14,884 nt of DNA, from assembly GCA_040509515.1 (NCBI GenBank), contig JBEVKV010000616.1:1-14884 (forward strand), in the 5' to 3' direction. The notes beneath the pieces are model-generated. The model was not told where the DNA came from, searched no databases, and saw only the letters and a list, made by a program, of their open reading frames with translations. Of this stretch, positions 1-7,868 are shown piece after piece; the stretch's first letter is position 1, and each line of letters begins with the position of its first letter. The position numbers and the translations under genes were made by a program. Source of the stretch: QHXN01 sp040509515. Its GTDB lineage: Bacteria; Acidobacteriota; Blastocatellia; Pyrinomonadales; Pyrinomonadaceae.

Positions 1-1366
1 CCAGCGCCGGACGCCCGCCGGCCGGCGCGGCCTCGACCGGCTCGCGCCCCGCCGCTGTCTCGCCCTGCCAGCGCGAACGCCTGACCGCAATCCACCCCGC
101 GCCCAACAGTATCAGCGCCGTCCCCGGAATCGAGGTGAACAGTCCTTTCCCGATCATCCCCGTGGCGAAGAAGGCCGCGCACGCCACCCAGACGAGGCGG
201 CGGCCGACGTGCCACGGGTCGGAGCGCCGGATGTTGCGCCGCGTGAAGAGCCAGCCGATGAAGGCGACCCACAGGCACAGCCCGAGCACGCCCTGCTCCA
301 GCACAATGCGCGCGTACTCGTTCTCCATGTAAGTGCTCGGCGGGCTGACCTCGCTCGCCAGAAAGTAGGGCATGCTCGTCCCGCCGCCGCCGAGGCCGTT
401 GCCGAGCGGGTACTCGGCGAGGAGCTGCGTGAAGTTGTCGTTGACGCTCCACGAGACGCGCTCGCCGACGAACTCCACGTCCTGAAGCGTCATGAAGCGC
501 TGGAGCCTCGCCTCGCTCGACACGATCCACCCGACGCCCGCGAGCATGACGAGGAGGAAGACCCACCCGTGCGCCCTGAGCCTGACGGAGAGGAAGACGG
601 TCACCAGCATCGCCGCGAGGATGACGACCGGCGAGCGCGCGGCCGCCGCGAAGACGCCCACCAACGAGACGGCCATCGCCGCGTAGAGCAGCCGGCGCTC
701 GCGGCGCCCGCGCTCCCGCGGCAGCGCCCACGCGCCGATGAGGAACGCCAGCGACATCACCATCATCCCGGCGTAGGCGTGCGCGCTGGTGAAGGTCGAA
801 GGGATGCGGAGCGCGGTGCTGCGCTCCGGGTTCATAAAGTCATCGTCCACGGCGCTCTTGTAGATGAGGTCTGTGACCTCGTTGCGCGGGTAGAAGCGCT
901 CGACGCCCAGAAAGAACTCCGCGCCGGCGAAGGCGGCGGCGAGCAGGTTGAGCGCGCCGAGCCAGAGCGCGAGCTTGTAGACCTCCTCGTCCCTGAGCCG
1001 GCCGCCGAGCAGCAGGAACGGCAGCAGGAAGACGTTGCCGCGCAGCCCGACCATCTGCACCGGGTAGCTCTGCACCGGCACGAAGAAGAGGATGACGGGC
1101 CACGCGACGAGCAGCCCGACCCAGAGGCGCAGCAACTGCTGCGACCGCCGCTCTTCGCCCGAAGGCCGCCGCCAGAGCTGCGTCAGGTAGAGCCCTGCGA
1201 CCGCCGCGTCGAAGATGAAGTGCGAGGACGGCTCGGGGACGTTGGCGCGCAGGATGCCGTAGAGATATCCCACGGCGAAGACGACCGAGAGACCCGCGAC
1301 CAGCGAGCGCTTCCCGGCCGCGTAGCTGAACGCGAAGGCGAGCAGACACAGTCCCACCGAAAGCAT
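1..1366 (-). CDS. O-antigen ligase/polymerase-like membrane protein (Wzy/WaaL type), C-terminus cut by window edge
   Basis: The frame is open from an ATG at 1366 to the left edge, giving 455 visible residues. The start is fixed by the upstream FkbM stop, which lies in the same frame with one codon between. The protein is polytopic: it opens with MLSVGLCLLAFAFSYAAGKR and continues as many hydrophobic helices separated by short Arg-rich loops. Around residues 240-260 is the helix AAARSPVVILAAML, typical of the entry to a Wzy_C-type domain. Near 320-365 come PLGNGLGGGG and ENEYARIVLEQGVLGL, matching the family pattern of P-x-G-x-G-x-G followed by N-x-Y and a hydrophobic E-x-G-x-x-G segment. Such inner-membrane proteins polymerise undecaprenyl-linked repeat units or ligate glycans. 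It is the last operon gene seen here. Polymerase and ligase cannot be told apart by sequence, so that choice is open; the family call is fairly sure. The tail near the edge is hydrophilic and Pro/Ala/Gly-rich. Confidence 0.8.
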   Translation of the reverse strand, partial: MLSVGLCLLAFAFSYAAGKRSLVAGLSVVFAVGYLYGILRANVPEPSSHFIFDAAVAGLYLTQLWRRPSGEERRSQQLLRLWVGLLVAWPVILFFVPVQSYPVQMVGLRGNVFLLPFLLLGGRLRDEEVYKLALWLGALNLLAAAFAGAEFFLGVERFYPRNEVTDLIYKSAVDDDFMNPERSTALRIPSTFTSAHAYAGMMVMSLAFLIGAWALPRERGRRERRLLYAAMAVSLVGVFAAAARSPVVILAAMLVTVFLSVRLRAHGWVFLLVMLAGVGWIVSSEARLQRFMTLQDVEFVGERVSWSVNDNFTQLLAEYPLGNGLGGGGTSMPYFLASEVSPPSTYMENEYARIVLEQGVLGLCLWVAFIGWLFTRRNIRRSDPWHVGRRLVWVACAAFFATGMIGKGLFTSIPGTALILLGAGWIAVRRSRWQGETAAGREPVEAAPAGGRPAL

Positions 1367-1369
1367 CGT

Positions 1370-2320
1370 TTACGCCTCGCCCCCGGGCGGCGCCGCAACC
1401 CCCGGCGCGCAGAAGAGCACATGCGGCCAGTCCGCCGTCAAAGCCGCCGGGTCGAGCGGCAGGAGGAACGACTCGGGCGAGGGCGGCAGGCGATAGGCCG
1501 CCCGCCGGAACGCCGCGCGCGAGTGGTCGATGCGCCAGCCGCGGTAGCCGTAGCCCAGCAGCATCTCGACGAGCCCGGCAGCGCTCTGCCCCCGCCGCGC
1601 GAGCGCCGCCGGGTGCAGTTCGAGCAGGATGCGGCGGTAGCGCCCGGAGGAGAGGCCGCCCGCGAGCGTCGGCAGGACGAGACCTTCCCCGCCCTCGATG
1701 TCCATTTTGAGCAGATCGACCGGCCCGACGCCGTGCTCGTCCAGCACAGTTTCGAGCAGACGTGTCGGGACGTTGAAGTTCGGAGTCGAAGGGTCGGGCT
1801 CGTCCGTCAGCCGACTCACCCCCGAGTTCTCGACGCCGCGGCCGAAGCCCGCCAAGTTCATCTCGCCGTCGCGGTCGGCGGCCGCGACGCGCAAGGGCGT
1901 GACCCGTGTGAGGCGGTTTCGTCCGACGTTCTCTTCGAGCGCGGCGAAGAGCGACGGGTGCGGCTCAAGCGCCACGACGCGCCCCGCGGGGCCGACCAGG
2001 TCGGCGGCGAGGAGCGTGAAGTACCCCCAGTTCGCCCCTACGTCTACAAAGCACCCGCCGGCCCCGAGCAGGCTTCGCACGACGACAGTCTCCTGCGGCT
2101 CGTAGTGGCCCATAAAACACGCCTCGCGCGCGATGGCGTCGCCGAGGTCGCAGACGAAGCTCAGGCGGCGACGCGTCACGTCGAGGGGCGAGACGAACGG
2201 CCTTCCGGGGCGGCGGCAGAGCCAACTCATCAAGGGGTAGCGGCCGCGCGGCAGCACGCGCACGGCGCGGCGGCCGAGCGCCACCCACCGCGGAATCGCC
2301 CTCGTCTCCGGCGCGTTCAC
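1370..2320 (-). CDS. FkbM-family SAM-dependent methyltransferase
   Basis: The product is 316 residues. The start chosen is GTG at 2320, which overlaps the upstream TGA as GTGA and has a strong Shine-Dalgarno (GAGGAGG at 2326-2332, 5 bases away); the longer open frame upstream lies inside the neighbour and is unlikely to be used. SAM-binding motif I is FVDVGANWGYFTLLAA (residues 91-106), followed by the acidic ribose-contact residue in VVALEPHPS (E119). LLKMDIEGGEG (203-213) is the hallmark FkbM motif, and ILLELHP lies near 231-237. FkbM-family enzymes O-methylate hydroxyls, often on sugars of polysaccharides, glycolipids or natural products. Within this operon it probably methylates a residue of the exopolysaccharide; the substrate is inferred from context only. 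A basic N-terminal region of about 70 residues precedes the fold. Only 3 bases separate its stop from the next start. Confidence 0.88.
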   Translation of the reverse strand: MNAPETRAIPRWVALGRRAVRVLPRGRYPLMSWLCRRPGRPFVSPLDVTRRRLSFVCDLGDAIAREACFMGHYEPQETVVVRSLLGAGGCFVDVGANWGYFTLLAADLVGPAGRVVALEPHPSLFAALEENVGRNRLTRVTPLRVAAADRDGEMNLAGFGRGVENSGVSRLTDEPDPSTPNFNVPTRLLETVLDEHGVGPVDLLKMDIEGGEGLVLPTLAGGLSSGRYRRILLELHPAALARRGQSAAGLVEMLLGYGYRGWRIDHSRAAFRRAAYRLPPSPESFLLPLDPAALTADWPHVLFCAPGVAAPPGGEA

Positions 2321-3000
2321 GCGCGCCTCCTCGCGAGCAGGACGACGTTGTCCGAGCAGAGCCGCGGCGTCAGCCTCGCCAGCGCGCGCGGGTAATGGAG
2401 ACGCGTGAGGACGACGCGGCCGTCGCAGGTGTAGACGGTCTCCACTTCCGTGAGGCCGCACTCGGCGGCGATGCGGCGGAGGTCGATTTCGAGCAGCGCC
2501 GTCAGGTGCGCCGGGTAGCTCGCATCCTGAAATGCGGAGAAGCGTCCTTTGAGGACGAGCGTCAGCAGGCTGAGGAAGCTCTGCTGGTTGGGCGTCGTCA
2601 CGACGACCCACCCGCCCGGCCGGACGAGCCGCGCGAGTTCGCGGACGAAGGCACGCGGGTTTTCAAGGTGCTCGATTGTCTCGACCGCGACGACCGCGTC
2701 CGCGCACGCGTCGGCGAGCGGAACCGGCTCGCGGTTCAACTCTGCGCGCACGTACTCGACGCCGGCGGGCAGCCCTTCGTAGCGGACGAGGTCAACCCCC
2801 ACGCAACGCGCGTAGCGCCCGCGCAGGTATTGCCAGAGGCGTCCGCCGCCGCACCCCACGTCCAGAAGTAAGTCCCCGCCCGCCCCGCGGCGCGCGAGCG
2901 CGTCCGCGACGGTCGCGTAGACGGCGTGGTCGCTCTGCCCGCGGCTCAGGCGCGCGGACTCCTCGAAGTCTACGCGTTCGACGCCGGCGGCGGCACTCAC
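2317..3000 (-). CDS. Class I SAM-dependent methyltransferase (Methyltransf_11/23 type)
   Basis: The product is 227 residues. The start chosen is GTG at 3000, again a GTGA overlap with the upstream glycosyltransferase stop; an earlier in-frame start at 3075 would overlap that gene by 79 bases. Motif I is LLLDVGCGGGRLWQYL (residues 44-59), the acidic motif II is CVGVDLV (66-72), and VVAVETIEHLENP (103-115) with LVRPGGWVVVTTPN (125-138) completes the Rossmann methyltransferase signature. The ETIEHL and PGG-TTPN segments resemble UbiG/UbiE-like small-molecule methyltransferases. In this cluster it could methylate a nucleotide sugar, lipid-linked sugar or glycan terminus; terminal methylation is a known way of stopping chain growth in some O-antigens. 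The sequence does not show the actual substrate. The Shine-Dalgarno is weak (AGAAAGG, more than 10 bases away), which fits coupled translation from the upstream gene. Confidence 0.87.
   Translation of the reverse strand: MSAAAGVERVDFEESARLSRGQSDHAVYATVADALARRGAGGDLLLDVGCGGGRLWQYLRGRYARCVGVDLVRYEGLPAGVEYVRAELNREPVPLADACADAVVAVETIEHLENPRAFVRELARLVRPGGWVVVTTPNQQSFLSLLTLVLKGRFSAFQDASYPAHLTALLEIDLRRIAAECGLTEVETVYTCDGRVVLTRLHYPRALARLTPRLCSDNVVLLARRRA
2326..2332 (-). promoter_or_regulatory. Shine-Dalgarno deciding the FkbM GTG start
   Basis: GAGGAGG on the minus strand lies 5 bases before the GTG at 2320. It sits inside the 3' end of the upstream methyltransferase gene and supports re-initiation at the GTGA overlap rather than use of the longer frame. 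Confidence 0.7.
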
Positions 3001-4124
3001 GCCGTCACCGTGACCTTTCTCATGCACCCTTCTAACACTTCGTGCAGCCGCGCGAGCTGCGTGGTCGGGTCGCAAAGCTTCCGTGCGCGCTCAGGCCCGC
3101 GCCCGCCGAGCCGCGCGCGCAGCGACGGGTTCTCGACCAGCGTGCGCAGCGCGCCGCCCAGCGCCGCGGTGTCGCCGCGCGGGACGAGCACGCCGCAGCT
3201 CTTCTCCACGATCTCGCGCGCGCCGCCGAGGTCGGTCGTCACCACGGGCAGGCGCGACCGAAGGGCTTCGACGAAGACGAGTCCGAACGGCTCGGGCTCC
3301 GTATTCGGCTGGCAGAAGATGTCGGCGGCGGCGAGCAGGCGCGGCACGTCCGCCCGCTGGCCGACGAAACGCACGCGCGCGGCAATGCCGAGCCGGTCGG
3401 CCCGCTCCCTCAGCGCGCGCACGTATTCGACCTCGGCCGGGCGCTGCGCCCCGCCGACGAACCAGCACACCCAGTCGCCCGCCCCCTCCGAAACCTTAAG
3501 CGCGTCGAGGTGCGCCTCGTGACCCTTCCAACGCTCCATCCTGCTCACCTGAATGATGACGGTCGAGGACGCGGGCGTGTCCAGCTCCGCGCGCACGCGC
3601 GCCCTCTCGCCGGGCGACACGCCGGGGGGCGGCGCGACGGGACAGTGGACGACTTCGGCGCGCACGTCTTTGTAGAGTCGCGGGAGCGCGGCGGCGGTGA
3701 AGCGGCTGTTGCAGACGACGGCACGGGGCGGCGTGCGACGCGCCCAGCGTTCGAGCCAGTGGCGACCGTCGGTCGCCGCGTGGAGCCAGAGCACGAGCGG
3801 CACGCCCGACGCGCGCACCGCCGGGCCGAGCACGGCCTGCGACCACGCCGAGTGGCAGACGGCCACGTCGAACCGCTCGCGCCGCAACAAGTCGCCGAGC
3901 GCGAGCCGCGCGCGCCGGAGGCCGAGCGGCGAGCGAACGCGCGCGCGCCCGAGCGCGTGAACCCGCGCGCCCGCGTCGCGCAGCTCTCCGGCCAGCCGTT
4001 CGTCGAAGCAGAGCGCGAACTGCGACTCCATCGAAGGGCACGCCGCGCCCGTCCGCGCGAGCGTCGCCAGAAGCGTCTCGACGCCGCCGTAGAGGTTGCC
4101 GCTGTGTATGTGTAGGACGCGCAT
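2997..4124 (-). CDS. GT4-family (GT-B fold) glycosyltransferase
   Basis: The product is 375 residues with ATG at 4124, 10 bases after the upstream glycosyltransferase stop. The N-terminal Rossmann half starts MRVLHIHSGNLYGGVETLLA (1-20), with the glycine-rich acceptor-side loop usual in GT4 enzymes. The C-terminal donor half contains VIIQVSRMERWKGHE (189-203), where the R-x-x-x-x-K-G pattern contacts the nucleotide-sugar phosphates. It also has DIFCQPNTEPEPFGLVFVEA (268-287), whose E278 and E286 form the E-x7-E motif of retaining GT4 enzymes. No transmembrane helix is evident, so it should act at the cytoplasmic membrane face, adding a sugar to the lipid-linked repeat unit. It resembles the upstream glycosyltransferase, including an 18-base nucleotide match at the E-x7-E motif. 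Sugar donor and linkage cannot be read from the sequence. Confidence 0.9.
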   Translation of the reverse strand: MRVLHIHSGNLYGGVETLLATLARTGAACPSMESQFALCFDERLAGELRDAGARVHALGRARVRSPLGLRRARLALGDLLRRERFDVAVCHSAWSQAVLGPAVRASGVPLVLWLHAATDGRHWLERWARRTPPRAVVCNSRFTAAALPRLYKDVRAEVVHCPVAPPPGVSPGERARVRAELDTPASSTVIIQVSRMERWKGHEAHLDALKVSEGAGDWVCWFVGGAQRPAEVEYVRALRERADRLGIAARVRFVGQRADVPRLLAAADIFCQPNTEPEPFGLVFVEALRSRLPVVTTDLGGAREIVEKSCGVLVPRGDTAALGGALRTLVENPSLRARLGGRGPERARKLCDPTTQLARLHEVLEGCMRKVTVTA

Positions 4125-4134
4125 CGACGTGGCG

Positions 4135-5364
4135 TTAACCGTTGTGGCGTGCGACCTCGCGATAGACGGGGAGCAGTTCCGCCGCGAGGCGTTCGCGGTC
4201 GAAGCGCCGGCGGGCGGTCAGCACGCCCGCGCGCCCGAGACGCGCGCGCAGCCCCTCGTCGCACGCGAGCCGCTCGATGTTGCGCGCGAGCCGCTCGGGG
4301 TCGCCCGGCGGGTGCGTGAGCGCGTCCTCGCCGTCGCGCAAAAGCTCGGACGCGCCGCCCGCGTCGCTCGCCAACACCGCGCGCCCGCACGCCATGCCCT
4401 CGGCGATGACGAGTCCGAACGGCTCCGGCTCGGTGCTGGCGTGGACGACCACGTCTAAGGCGCGCATCGCGGCCGCCGCGTCGTCGACGAAGCCCGTGAA
4501 CCCGACGCGGTCTTCGACGCCGAGCCGCGCGGCCAACGCGCGCAGCTCGGCCAGAGCGAACTGGCTCCCGTCGGTCTGGTAGACGGGGCCGCCGATGACG
4601 TAGCCGCGCACGGCCGCGCCGCCCGACAGCATCGAGAGCGAGCGCAAGAACGTCTCGTGCCCCTTCCAGCGCGCGAGCGTCGCCAGCAGTCCGACGCGCA
4701 CCGTGCCCGGCGCGGCCGGCGGCAGCCCCGCCAGCCGGTCGAGGTCGAGCCGGCCGCCTTCGGGCGCGAACGTCTTCAAGTCCACCGCGTTGTAGAGGCG
4801 TCGTACGCGCAGCCCCGCGCCGCAGACCGCGCGCAGATCGCGCCCCACGCTCTCGGAGTTGACGAGCGCCGACGCGCAGCCCCCGGCGTAACGCTTCAAC
4901 AGACGCGCCATCAGAGGCCGCCTGCTCACGTAGTCGTGGACGTGCCAGACGAGCGCCGTCTCGCGGCTCGGCCGCGCCCACGCGCCGAGCACATGCATCT
5001 TCAAACCGTTGGCGTGAATCACGTCCGCGCCGGACTCGCGCAGCGCGCGCCGCAAGCGTCGCACGTAGCGGGCGGCCGACGGCGCGGCGAGTAGAAGTCT
5101 GACGGCGAGCGCCGCGCGGCCGACGCTTCGTCCCGCCGGCCCGCCCGCGCCCGCGTCGCCGAGCCGCGCGAGAGTTTTAGGGAACGGCAAGACCTTCACG
5201 CTCACGCCGAGCGCGGCCGACGCCGCGGCGAGCGCGCCCTCTTCCGCGACGAAGAGCGACAGCTCAAGCCCCGGCTCGGCCGCGCGCAGACTCGCCAGCG
5301 CGTCGTACAGACAGCGCTCCGCGCCGCCCATCCGGCCCGAGGCGCTGAGGAAAGCGATTCTCAT
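4135..5364 (-). CDS. GT4-family (GT-B fold) glycosyltransferase
   Basis: The product is 409 residues with ATG at 5364, 23 bases after the tyrosine-kinase stop. The N-terminus MRIAFLSASGRMGGAERCLY (1-20) is the first beta strand and Gly-rich loop of a GT-B enzyme. VWHVHDYVSRRP (139-150) and LVNSESVGRDL (167-177) are typical N-domain segments. RVGLLATLARWKGHETFL (223-240) is the donor-phosphate-binding loop. DVVVHASTEPEPFGLVIAEG (304-323) carries the E-x7-E pair E314/E322, followed by the usual SDAGGASELL. It should add a sugar, with retention of configuration, to the growing lipid-linked repeat unit. No Shine-Dalgarno precedes the start; the 23 bases upstream are pyrimidine-rich on the coding strand, so it may depend on coupling. 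Donor and acceptor are unknown. Residues about 65-90 are an Ala/Gly-rich stretch. Confidence 0.9.
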   Translation of the reverse strand: MRIAFLSASGRMGGAERCLYDALASLRAAEPGLELSLFVAEEGALAAASAALGVSVKVLPFPKTLARLGDAGAGGPAGRSVGRAALAVRLLLAAPSAARYVRRLRRALRESGADVIHANGLKMHVLGAWARPSRETALVWHVHDYVSRRPLMARLLKRYAGGCASALVNSESVGRDLRAVCGAGLRVRRLYNAVDLKTFAPEGGRLDLDRLAGLPPAAPGTVRVGLLATLARWKGHETFLRSLSMLSGGAAVRGYVIGGPVYQTDGSQFALAELRALAARLGVEDRVGFTGFVDDAAAAMRALDVVVHASTEPEPFGLVIAEGMACGRAVLASDAGGASELLRDGEDALTHPPGDPERLARNIERLACDEGLRARLGRAGVLTARRRFDRERLAAELLPVYREVARHNG

Positions 5365-5387
5365 TCGGAGGAAAGATTGGAAGGAGT

Positions 5388-7835
5388 TCAGCCGGAGGCG
5401 GCGCGCTCGGTCGCGGTGTCCGCGCCGTAGTAGTTGTGCGAGTAGCTTCGGTAATAGTAGTAGTCGTGCTCGCGCAGGTTGACGTTGTTGAGGACGACGC
5501 CGAAGACCTTCGCGCCCACGTCCTGCAAAAGCTGGCGCGCGCGCCGCGCCACGCCGCGCGAGGTCGTGCCGCTGTGGACGACGAGCAGCACGCCGTCCAC
5601 CAGCGTCGCCGCCAGCACGCCGTCGGTGAAAGACCCGATGGGCGGCGAGTCGATGATGACGTGCGTGAACGCGCCTTCGAGCGACCTCAGAAGCCGGCGC
5701 ATCTGCTCAGACCCGATCAGCTCGGCCGGGTTCGGCGGCACCGCGCCCGAGGTCAGGACGTGGAGCCCCGTCTCGCCGTGCTCGCAGACCATCGAGAGCA
5801 TCTCGGCTTCGCTCAGGTCGTTGGAAAGGATGGTGCTCAGTCCCCGGTCGTTCGACAGTCCGAAGATCGAGTGCAGCCGCGGCCGGCGCATGTCGGCGTC
5901 GAGCAGGAGGACGTGCGCGCCGGTCTGCGCGAGGCTGAGCGCGGTGTTGACGGCGGTCGTCGTCTTCCCCTCGGCCGGGACGCTCGAAGTGACGAGCAGC
6001 GATTTCGGCGCGTGCCCGGCGGTCGAAAGCAGCACCGAGGTGCGCAGGTGCCTGTAGGCTTCGGCGAGCGCCGAGCGGCTCTCGGCGTTGACGAGCAGCT
6101 CGGGCGAGTCGTGGCCGTTCGTGCGCGCGAGCGAGCGCGTCGGCAGCAGGCGGCGGCGCGCCAGTCCCCCGACGGTCGGGATGACGCCGAGCGAAGGCAG
6201 GCGCAGCCAACGCTCCACGTCCTCGGTCGAGCGCACCGAGTCGTTCATGTATTCGAGGAAGACCGCGAGGCCGACGCCGCCCGCCAGCGAGAGCAGCAGC
6301 GCCAGCAGCACCGAGCGCGCGCGCTGCGGCCCAATGGGGTAGTCGGGCAGCACCGCGTAGTCGACGACGTAGATGTTGTTGGGCGTCCCGGCGAGCACCA
6401 CGTCGTTCTCCTTCGAGCGCTGGAGCAGGCCGTCGAGCAGTTGCTTGTTGGTCTCGATCTCCTGCTGGATGATGCGGTAGTTGATGGCCGCGCCGTTCTG
6501 CGTCAGCGTCTCGGCGCGCTGGCGGTTGAAGTCCGTGCGGATGGCGTTCTCGCGGTCGAGCGCCTGCCGGTAGCGCGTCTCAAGGTTGGTGGTGACGACC
6601 GCGGTCGCGCGCGCGCGCGACTCCGAGAGCTGGCGTTCGAGCGCCGCTATCTGCTGGTTTATCTCCTTGACCTCGGGCCACTCCTCGGTGTTGCTGACAA
6701 GGAGCTGCGACCGCTTCTGTTTGAGTTCGGCCAGCTTCGACTCCACGTCTTCGAGCGCCTTCGCCTCCTTCGACGCGAGCGCCCCGGCGGCGGCCGGCGA
6801 GCGGCCGGCGCGGAAGGCGGCCTCGGCGTCCTTGCGCTCGCTCTCGGCGAGCAGGAGCTGCTGGTTGAGCCCGGCGAGCCGCTCGACGACCGTGTTCTGG
6901 CTGCCGTCGAGCGAGAGAATCTGGTGCTCGCGTGCGTAGTTGGCCAGCTTCTCCTCGGCGTTGCGGATGTCGGCCTGAAGTTCCGCGACGCGCTTCTGCA
7001 GGAAGTCGCCGGCCGAGGCGTTCGTCTCGGTCTTCTTCTCAAGGTTCGAGAGGACGAAGGTGTCGGCGACGGCGTTGACTATCTTGGCCGCGACCTGCGG
7101 GTCGGCGTGCGTGAAGCGGATGTCGATGAGGCGCGTGTCCTTGCTGTAGGAGCTGGTGCGCGTCTCCTTGACGGGCTCGACCTTGAGGCCGGTCTGAAGC
7201 GAGTTGACGTAAGGCGCGAGCCGCTTGGCCTCCGCCAAGTCCTCGCGCGCCGTCGCGGGCGCGACCGCGCCGGTGAGCGGGAGCTGGTTGGCCGCCCTTT
7301 CGTCCGCGTCGCGCGGCGCGCGCTTCTCCAGCCCCGCCATGCGCACGAGGTTCTGCCACGTCGAACGCTTCGCGCCGGCGCTCGGGCGCAGGAACTCGGC
7401 GTTGTGTTCGAGGTCGAGCGTCTTGACGACGCGGCGCAGCAGTCCCTGACTCGTCAAATTCTGTAGCTGCGTGTTGAAGTAGGCGGGGTCGGTCGCCGGG
7501 CTGTTGATGACGACCGTGCCGCTCTTGGTCGTCCCGCTCATCGGGTTGGTCTCAAGGTCTACCTGCACGCGCGTCTGCGCGGCGTAGATGTCGGGCTTCT
7601 GCGCGACGTAGACCGCCGCCGCGGCCGTGACCGCGAGCGTGATGCCGGCGATGAGCCACAGGTGTTTGCGCACCGCGCGCAGGTACTCGCGGAAGTGATT
7701 CTCGTCCGCGCCGTCGAGGTCGCCGTAAGCGGCGTAGCCCCCGTAGGGCGGGAGCGGCGCTGGAGCGGCGGCCTTCGGCCGGTCGAGGTCTTGCGGCTCG
7801 GGGAGCGCGAAGGGATGACCGTTGATGTCCTTCAT
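5388..7835 (-). CDS. Polysaccharide chain-length regulator fused to bacterial tyrosine autokinase (Wzc-like)
   Basis: The product is 815 residues in the PCP-2a/BY-kinase arrangement. A proline-rich cytoplasmic start (1-50) leads into TM1 at about 58-78 and a Wzz-type periplasmic region. Long heptad-rich coiled coils follow (about 265-475, e.g. AELQADIRNAEEKLANYARE), then TM2 at about 507-527. The cytoplasmic kinase begins with the oligomerisation motif E-x2-R-x2-R (E592, R595, R598). It carries Walker A SSVPAEGKTTT (617-627), Walker A' VLLLDADMRR (642-651) and Walker B HVIIDSPP (725-732). The tail at 791-804 holds seven tyrosines (Y792-795, Y798, Y802, Y803), the expected autophosphorylation cluster. 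In this family, cycles of phosphorylation control oligomer assembly and so polymer length and export through the OPX protein, which is encoded 33 bases upstream. All key motifs look intact. Confidence 0.95.
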   Translation of the reverse strand: MKDINGHPFALPEPQDLDRPKAAAPAPLPPYGGYAAYGDLDGADENHFREYLRAVRKHLWLIAGITLAVTAAAAVYVAQKPDIYAAQTRVQVDLETNPMSGTTKSGTVVINSPATDPAYFNTQLQNLTSQGLLRRVVKTLDLEHNAEFLRPSAGAKRSTWQNLVRMAGLEKRAPRDADERAANQLPLTGAVAPATAREDLAEAKRLAPYVNSLQTGLKVEPVKETRTSSYSKDTRLIDIRFTHADPQVAAKIVNAVADTFVLSNLEKKTETNASAGDFLQKRVAELQADIRNAEEKLANYAREHQILSLDGSQNTVVERLAGLNQQLLLAESERKDAEAAFRAGRSPAAAGALASKEAKALEDVESKLAELKQKRSQLLVSNTEEWPEVKEINQQIAALERQLSESRARATAVVTTNLETRYRQALDRENAIRTDFNRQRAETLTQNGAAINYRIIQQEIETNKQLLDGLLQRSKENDVVLAGTPNNIYVVDYAVLPDYPIGPQRARSVLLALLLSLAGGVGLAVFLEYMNDSVRSTEDVERWLRLPSLGVIPTVGGLARRRLLPTRSLARTNGHDSPELLVNAESRSALAEAYRHLRTSVLLSTAGHAPKSLLVTSSVPAEGKTTTAVNTALSLAQTGAHVLLLDADMRRPRLHSIFGLSNDRGLSTILSNDLSEAEMLSMVCEHGETGLHVLTSGAVPPNPAELIGSEQMRRLLRSLEGAFTHVIIDSPPIGSFTDGVLAATLVDGVLLVVHSGTTSRGVARRARQLLQDVGAKVFGVVLNNVNLREHDYYYYRSYSHNYYGADTATERAASG

Positions 7836-7868
7836 GGGGCTTTCTCGCTTCGGGTTACTTCAAAACTT

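Noticed and set aside
209..2395. Long plus-strand open frame of 728 codons opposite the ligase and FkbM genes
   Set aside because: It is extremely rich in Arg, Glu, Ala and Asp with no domain pattern, and lies antisense to two genes with clear motifs. Very GC-rich DNA gives such stop-free antisense frames routinely.
3545..4981. Minus-strand open frame of 478 codons overlapping both glycosyltransferases
   Set aside because: Arg/Ala-rich frame-shifted shadow; both real glycosyltransferase frames contain intact GT4 motifs over the same DNA.
5436..7466. Plus-strand open frame of 676 codons opposite the tyrosine kinase
   Set aside because: Arg/Val/Glu-rich with no recognisable motif; antisense shadow of a well-supported gene.
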